From positions 1 through 55,512 of the forward strand of contig JAGLDY010000068.1 in the NCBI GenBank assembly GCA_023145375.1: a stretch of DNA of 55,512 bases. The letters are read 5' to 3'. The position numbers and the translations under genes were made by a program. This document shows positions 50,829 through 55,512 of this stretch, one piece after another (position 1 is the stretch's first letter; the number at the start of each line of letters is the position of its first letter). Source of the stretch: Candidatus Sabulitectum sp. (lineage in GTDB: Bacteria > Fermentibacterota > Fermentibacteria > Fermentibacterales > JCC-6). The notes below the pieces were generated by a model. It saw only the letters and a list, made by a program, of their open reading frames with translations. It ran no database searches and was not told the DNA's origin.

Positions 50829-52306
50829 GATCTGACTCAAAATTCCTGATAGCGGCCATTGCTCTTTCTTCACTTTTCTTTGTATTCCCGTCTCTGGAAC
50901 ACAGAACTGCTGACTCAACGGAATCTCTTGTTCTCCTCCTTCTTGCCTCAGTTGGTATACTGCTGTCACGAATATTTGTTCTCTCATCTGAGGGCAGTGA
51001 TAAAACAGGAATTGAACCGGCGGTAATAGTCTGCCTTGCTGCCTGGAACAGCTCTTCTCTGATCTACCCTGTTACCGCTCTACTGGCATTCAGTGGCAGT
51101 GTTCTCAACTCGATCCGCGTGGAAAAAGACCTCTCAAAAGAGATACCGGAGGCCATCTTTCAGGGAGTATCCTTTGCCTTTCTACTGAAGCTGAGTTTTT
51201 TCTTCTACTGGAGCTTCCAGATACACCCCGGTACTCACGGGGCAATTCAGATATATCTCGCTCTGGCTGCTGTTGTCATTCCTGTTACAGTACTGAGATG
51301 TTTATCCGTGTGTTTCTTCAGCGGACGAAAAGGCAACTTCAGGGAGATCCTTAAAAAGAACATTCTGTTGAACACTTTCATTCTCCTGCTTGCTGTACCA
51401 GGTGCTCTTGTGGTTCTAAGAGGAGAAGACACTCCGGAGGTACTGATAACCTGTGCACTGGGGCTGTTCTCAATGCTGGTTGTTCACGGCATCAATCTCA
51501 GGCAGAACAGATCCAAACACGAAAAAACAGATGAGCTGGAAACTGTCCTGAAACTTAATGAGCTTTCCGGCGATCTCTTCTCTGCCACTTCTGAGATGGA
51601 CGCTCTAAGAACACTCAACAAAGCTGTTTCCAGCGCCTGGGACTGCAATACTGCAGTTCAGTGGAAAACTCTTACCCTTTTCGGCGAAGAGAAATGGGAT
51701 ACAGCCGGTGCTGTTAACATTGAACACCCCGCCGGTCTCAGGATCTGGATTGATTCCTTCAGCTCAACGATACCTCTTTACATAGAATCATTCCTGAACA
51801 GAGCTGTTCCCGTTCTCACCAGTCTGGAAGCAGAAAAGAGAATGAGGAAAACATCCTGGGAATCCATGGAAACCATGATATCTTTCGTAGAGCAGAACAA
51901 CAGTGAATTCGCAGGATTCAGCAGACGGGTTGCCTCAACTGCTGTTGCTCTCTGCAGTGCACTTGATATGGATAACTGGTTCGAGGACTGCATGCGCCTT
52001 GCAGGATTACTTCACATGATATCCCTGCAGAAGCAGAGTGAAGAGAATACTCAGGAGAACCCTCACTCTCTCCCTGAAATAACCAGGCTTGCCCTGCAGG
52101 ACATGACAGAACACTGGAGCGGCACAGGACCCCGGGGAATATCACAGGATGAGATACCCCTTCCAGCAAGGATACTTGCAGTAAGCATTGCATGGGAAAG
52201 AGCCATGAACTCCGGGATAACAATGGCTGTGAGAGAGATGAACATGAGAACGGGAACCATTTACGATCCCCGCCTCGCTGAACTGATCGTGCAACTAAAC
52301 AACTAA
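50825..52306 (+). CDS. Membrane protein with degenerate HD-GYP domain
   Basis: 493 residues, ATG-type start overlapping the previous stop. About seven membrane helices (to about 225), then a GAF-like linker and a C-terminal region that follows HD-GYP spacing but has lost its residues. HDIGK is HMISL at 397-401, and the HHExxDGSGYP motif is replaced by DMTEHWSGTGPRG. It still has PLPARILAVSIAWERAM where active members have the LEAKILAVADVVEAM helix. It should not hydrolyse cyclic di-GMP; binding it or regulating its neighbour is plausible. Confidence 0.8.
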   Translation: MRSDSKFLIAAIALSSLFFVFPSLEHRTADSTESLVLLLLASVGILLSRIFVLSSEGSDKTGIEPAVIVCLAAWNSSSLIYPVTALLAFSGSVLNSIRVEKDLSKEIPEAIFQGVSFAFLLKLSFFFYWSFQIHPGTHGAIQIYLALAAVVIPVTVLRCLSVCFFSGRKGNFREILKKNILLNTFILLLAVPGALVVLRGEDTPEVLITCALGLFSMLVVHGINLRQNRSKHEKTDELETVLKLNELSGDLFSATSEMDALRTLNKAVSSAWDCNTAVQWKTLTLFGEEKWDTAGAVNIEHPAGLRIWIDSFSSTIPLYIESFLNRAVPVLTSLEAEKRMRKTSWESMETMISFVEQNNSEFAGFSRRVASTAVALCSALDMDNWFEDCMRLAGLLHMISLQKQSEENTQENPHSLPEITRLALQDMTEHWSGTGPRGISQDEIPLPARILAVSIAWERAMNSGITMAVREMNMRTGTIYDPRLAELIVQLNN

Positions 52307-52338
52307 ATAACTGAATAACTGAATAACTGAATAACTGA
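52307..52338. repeat. Four perfect 8-bp tandem repeats (ATAACTGA) after the HD-GYP pair
   Basis: Four adjacent copies begin at the TAA stop region of the pseudo HD-GYP gene; the flanks extend the pattern imperfectly. The array contains stops in all plus-strand frames. No protein is coded. Confidence 0.8.
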
Positions 52339-52343
52339 ATGAA

Positions 52344-52374
52344 CCTGTCACAAACGCTTGGGGACAGGCTTTAT
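52344..52374 (+). terminator. Weak candidate terminator
   Basis: CCTGTC / GACAGG stem of 6 pairs with a 13-base loop and CTTTATT after it, 38 bases from the stop of the pseudo HD-GYP gene. The stem is short. The rest of the gap to 52473 shows no gene or clear signal. Confidence 0.35.
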
Positions 52375-52472
52375 TAATACTTGTGCAGGTTATTCAGAGC
52401 ATGATACTGTTAGAGTGCCATCGCTACAGACACAGCAGGCGCTGGAGGGCTGAACACGGCATATCCTCGGCA

Positions 52473-53876
52473 TCAATAAACATCATCATCTATTTCAAAG
52501 CCCTCCCGTTCAGGAGGGTCCATCATCCAGCTGTACACATTCCATCTGCCCAGCATTGGAAAATAAGGAGGGTGAACACTACCTAACCCCTGGTCCCAGG
52601 TGTTACCGAGTTCATAACCACCGCTTCCCGAGGATAATCGGCCCATGGAACGCTCCACAAGACTGCCTGTCACCGCAAGTCTGCTCTGTTGATCCGGCAG
52701 AAATGGAGTTTGAGCCCTCAGCGAGCCGGAAGGTGCTACCAGGCAGGCCCTAACGAGGAAACCCCTGTCTGTCTCTATCTTCCACAGCCCGGACCAGTCT
52801 TCACCGCCACTTTCATCAGGATCCACAGGAATTACTATATCTCCCAGAGCCACAAGACCAAGCGGGCCACCTGAGCCAACCACACCACCATCGATCTGGC
52901 CTCCAATGGCCAGGTCATACCTGGCAATAATTGTCAGAGGGTGATTCGGCCTTCTGATACTTTTCACCATCGCAGGGGAAAAGCCATTCTGCACCACTAT
53001 AAGATTAACTCCCGCCAGGCTCATAGTGCTCTCTGAAGCATTCTCATCCTCCTTGTAGAGGAGTCTCTCTCCGTTGATCAGTATCCTCTCTGCGGTGATA
53101 TGAACAGCATCACTCGGAAGAGAGCCTGAAACGATCCCTCTGAAGTGCTCAGTCATCCTGACAAAATCAATTTCAGGTGCAGAAACCTGCCAGTATGGAC
53201 TTCCCTGCCTGTGCATGGCATAGGGCTGTACCCATACACTGCTTCCAATGGGATGAGGTTCGTCACAGTACCCGCCTCCGGCGAAGCTGAAACCACCACC
53301 TGCTGTTGTTGAGATCATGAGTGCATAGGGATCGTCTGTGGAGTCAGGCGAGTAACTGCTGAAATGGATAACTCCATTGGAGTGGACAGGTCCGTTTACC
53401 ACCCTTCCATCGATGAAATAGCCGTCGCTGATACCATTGTCCGTAAGCAGTGCATAGCTGGAAGGATAAGCAGGTGCGGCTCTTAACTTGATATCCCTGG
53501 TAACATCTCCGGTAAGACCTCTTGACCGGATCTCCACAGCACCGTTACTGCCGGAGCCGCTCATTGCACTTAAAGGGTCGATAACAACATAAAATCTGGT
53601 GTGATCCGAAAGCCCTGTCCAACCGGAACTGTCCCCTTCAAGCTGCAGAAGGAATGGCTTTCCATCTTCCGGAAGCGACTCCATTGAAGAAAGATGATGC
53701 AGAGCCAGAGCCACTCCGGCCTCAGCGGCTTCAGCGGCTCTGATCCTGTTCATCTCGAAGAGGGTCGCCCTGGCATTCATCTGGAAGTAGGTATAAACAA
53801 CTCCCGTAAGAGCGAACAGCACTGCTGCCACCCCCACAACCATTGCCAGCGCACTTCCCCGCTGTTGCTTCCTCAC
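52473..53876 (-). CDS. Large exported protein with PilX-like prepilin N-terminus
   Basis: 467 residues from a GTG. The N-terminus RKQQRGSALAMVVGVAAVLF followed by a helix ending in EAAEAGVALALHHL is that of PilX/PilW-like minor pilins: a short basic leader, G-S at the cleavage point and a hydrophobic helix. The usual Glu at +5 is absent. The rest is beta-rich with GPVHSNGVIHF and LAIGGQIDGGVVGSGG, like beta-helix passenger domains. Far bigger than a pilin; a tip or surface-anchored protein is likely. Followed by a gene on the opposite strand. Confidence 0.72.
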   Translation of the reverse strand: MRKQQRGSALAMVVGVAAVLFALTGVVYTYFQMNARATLFEMNRIRAAEAAEAGVALALHHLSSMESLPEDGKPFLLQLEGDSSGWTGLSDHTRFYVVIDPLSAMSGSGSNGAVEIRSRGLTGDVTRDIKLRAAPAYPSSYALLTDNGISDGYFIDGRVVNGPVHSNGVIHFSSYSPDSTDDPYALMISTTAGGGFSFAGGGYCDEPHPIGSSVWVQPYAMHRQGSPYWQVSAPEIDFVRMTEHFRGIVSGSLPSDAVHITAERILINGERLLYKEDENASESTMSLAGVNLIVVQNGFSPAMVKSIRRPNHPLTIIARYDLAIGGQIDGGVVGSGGPLGLVALGDIVIPVDPDESGGEDWSGLWKIETDRGFLVRACLVAPSGSLRAQTPFLPDQQSRLAVTGSLVERSMGRLSSGSGGYELGNTWDQGLGSVHPPYFPMLGRWNVYSWMMDPPEREGFEIDDDVY

Positions 53877-53897
53877 CCCTGTTCCTGCATTTACCCT

Positions 53898-55358
53898 CTA
53901 GTACTCCGGAATTCCATGGGTCACATCGATGGCGGTCATATTAGGTCTTTCCCCCCACATTGTTGTTTGCCAGTTGCCAGTTGTGGGGAAGAATGGGGGA
54001 TGCATGTACAGCAACCTGGGGTCAAAGTGAACTCCCATGTTGAATCCAGTTGAGCTTGAGCCGGTGTAGCCTTCTTCCTTTATCATATACCCGCCCATGA
54101 TCCGGAATTCAGCAGTTGGAGTGGGTGCCCAGTGATCCTCCGCTCTAAGAACCCCGTCAAGAGAGACAAGTACACCACAGTAAGTCAGACTGTCGTCTGT
54201 GGTTATCTGGAAACTTTCACTTCCCCAGGCAGGTTCCGGTCCGGGATCATCAGCAATAATCAAATTACCGTTAACGGTCATGAGACCCAGCATGTCAGTG
54301 TTGTGCGGGTCCTCAGGGTCCATGTTCTCATAGTACAGAGGTCCGGACATGTATATGTTCCCGATAGTTGCTATTGTCAGCCCCATGTTCAGACCAAACA
54401 CAGGAAGCTGATTACTTCGAAGATAAAATCTATCTGTTACAGAGTTCTCTATCCATACAACAGAATTTACCAGAGACGCCAGATCATAAGCAGTTGCTGT
54501 TGATGCAGCGGTCGGTCTCACAAAAAGGGTATCATTCTTCAGTGCCAGACGCGACCCGTTAGGCACATCAGTACTATTCAGGTAGAGTCCACCAGCCTGT
54601 GCTGCACTTCGAACCGCCTGCCAGTCAAGTTCATCTGATCCGAATGGAATAGTGTCCACGCTCATTTCAAAATACGGAGCGCCCAGACAGAGCCTTTCGT
54701 AAGGTCTCATCTCGAGGTTACCAATGGCTGGGGCATAGGCAGATACTCCCGGACCAAATGTGCTGTAAGCATAGTGGTCAGATGTGAGACTGAGGCTGTA
54801 AAAGAATACATCGTTCTCGTGGGTTGCAGAATAGCTGAATACTGCTATGGGCCCATTTGCATAGAAGGGACCGTCAAAACGGTAACCATCCCCATAGTAT
54901 CCATCCAGACTGGGTTCGTCCATGAAGACAGAGAATCTTGCAAGGTTTTCCGGCATAACAATGGCCTCGATGCCGAATTCCTCCTCGCCTGCATCGTACG
55001 CAACACATCTTATCATGTATGCGTTGGCTGTGGTTACCTGGTCGTTCTCGTTGCTGGGATCCACAGTGGCATAGACAGACCCGATATCTCCCGGAAGTAC
55101 GAATGGAGTCATCTCCGTTCCAAGAATGGGAGCAGGTGTAGAGTCTGTGGGGAGAGATGCTCCCCCCATGAGGTAGTGTGTTGCCAGATTCACACCTGCT
55201 TCCGCTGAGAGCTTTGCCTGTATCCTGTCTCTGGTCCATATCTGCGAATCGACACTTGTCTGGAAGTACCGGTACGCACCTGCAGTAAGGATAATAAGGA
55301 ACACCGCTGCAATAAGGACCAGGATCAATGCCGAGCCTCTTCTGTTATCTGTTCTCAT
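53898..55358 (-). CDS. Second large PilX-like exported protein
   Basis: About 486 residues from the ATG at 55358, five bases after AGGAGGG. N-terminus MRTDNRRGSALILVLIAAVF and AKLSAEAGVNLATHYLMGG match the preceding protein, as do LDGYYGDGYRFDGPFYANGP and the final PPFFPTTGNWQTTMWG versus PPYFPMLGRWNVYSWM. The two are paralogues, separated by 21 bases and sharing about the same size. Prepilin-type export and a beta-helix body are inferred. Confidence 0.72.
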   Translation of the reverse strand: MRTDNRRGSALILVLIAAVFLIILTAGAYRYFQTSVDSQIWTRDRIQAKLSAEAGVNLATHYLMGGASLPTDSTPAPILGTEMTPFVLPGDIGSVYATVDPSNENDQVTTANAYMIRCVAYDAGEEEFGIEAIVMPENLARFSVFMDEPSLDGYYGDGYRFDGPFYANGPIAVFSYSATHENDVFFYSLSLTSDHYAYSTFGPGVSAYAPAIGNLEMRPYERLCLGAPYFEMSVDTIPFGSDELDWQAVRSAAQAGGLYLNSTDVPNGSRLALKNDTLFVRPTAASTATAYDLASLVNSVVWIENSVTDRFYLRSNQLPVFGLNMGLTIATIGNIYMSGPLYYENMDPEDPHNTDMLGLMTVNGNLIIADDPGPEPAWGSESFQITTDDSLTYCGVLVSLDGVLRAEDHWAPTPTAEFRIMGGYMIKEEGYTGSSSTGFNMGVHFDPRLLYMHPPFFPTTGNWQTTMWGERPNMTAIDVTHGIPEY

Positions 55359-55368
55359 TATCACCCTC

Positions 55369-55512
55369 CTAAATTGCAAAGCGGCCGTAGAAGCCGACAT
55401 TGTCTATGTTCCAGCCGCCATATTCAACAAATGGTCCTGCAGAGAGAACAAACCTGATGAAGTAGTGGGTTTTTCCCATGCCTATTGCATCCTGGAAGTA
55501 TGAAGTAAGCTG
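55369..55512 (-). CDS. C-terminal fragment of an exported beta-sandwich protein
   Basis: 47 codons plus stop are in the window; the start lies beyond it. The visible tail reads AGPFVEYGGWNIDNVGFYGR, the GGW-x-I-D-x-V pattern of jelly-roll/MAM-like domains at the ends of secreted peptidases and adhesins. The stop is 10 bases before the next gene, so it is probably the same operon as the two PilX-like genes. Confidence 0.6.
   Translation of the reverse strand, partial: QLTSYFQDAIGMGKTHYFIRFVLSAGPFVEYGGWNIDNVGFYGRFAI

Noticed and set aside
1..55512. CRISPR arrays, tRNA or rRNA genes
   Set aside because: No regularly spaced repeats of 24-40 bases and no cloverleaf T-arm patterns were noticed on either strand; this was by eye, so a very divergent tRNA could be missed.

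Overview
The window reads as a chromosomal segment of an uncultivated, diderm (Gram-negative) bacterium of roughly 50% GC. Evidence for two membranes is the set of envelope genes: SurA-like parvulin chaperones, BamD-like and LolA-like proteins, many lipoproteins with clear lipoboxes, FtsEX, YajC, an M23 peptidase and PilT. The style (many UUG starts behind strong Shine-Dalgarno sites, very dense same-strand operons, many secreted proteins, a divergent RsmH, several HD-GYP proteins) would suit an FCB-group candidate lineage such as Fermentibacterota. That placement is a guess from gene content; no rRNA or tRNA gene is present to test it.

Layout. (1) 1-1200: a small accessory patch with a BrnT/BrnA toxin-antitoxin pair, its promoter with a palindromic operator candidate, a probably 5'-truncated ParB/KorB-like HTH gene and two hairpins. 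(2) 1238-9575: an exported phosphatidylserine-decarboxylase-like lipoprotein, divergent rsmH, a PAS sensor fragment, an MFS transporter, oligoendopeptidase F and a three-PAS HD-GYP protein. (3) 9572-23852, all minus: an apparent 14-gene operon upp - M23 peptidase - mfd - four parvulin/SurA-like proteins - S4 protein - ftsE - ftsX - yajC - def - fmt - DUF116. (4) 23879-30695: tyrS behind a near-consensus promoter, then on minus a zinc-ribbon/beta-propeller protein, tpx, ywbE and a tandem adenylate kinase, followed by plus-strand exported and membrane proteins. (5) 30730-45694, all minus: about 19 tightly packed genes beginning with an HU-like DNA-binding domain fused to a glycogen-binding (CBM48/AMPK-beta type) domain, then ftsK, a LytR_C lipoprotein, lolA-like, rimO, TPR lipoproteins, bamD-like, nadD, pilT, nfeD, slipin, dapA, dapB, Memo, AMMECR1 and a GIN-domain cluster. 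(6) 45777-49257: aroK (possibly leaderless) facing a HydE-like radical SAM gene, aroE and a B12-binding radical SAM gene. (7) 49265-52306: a membrane HD-GYP gene that seems to start at a non-standard AUA codon, overlapping a paralogue that has lost the HD-GYP catalytic residues. (8) 52473-55512, minus: two large proteins with prepilin-like (PilX-like) N-termini and the tail of a third exported protein.

How the genes fit together. Most operons serve envelope construction (outer-membrane protein folding, lipoprotein delivery, peptidoglycan remodelling, DAP supply) and translation or DNA maintenance. Pilus retraction (pilT), pilin-like exported proteins and three HD-GYP/PAS proteins point to surface behaviour controlled by cyclic di-GMP. 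No CRISPR array, intact insertion sequence, tRNA or rRNA was found. The least expected items are the HU-CBM48 fusion, the tandem adenylate kinase with a degenerate second half, the catalytic/pseudo HD-GYP pair and the exported decarboxylase-like lipoprotein.
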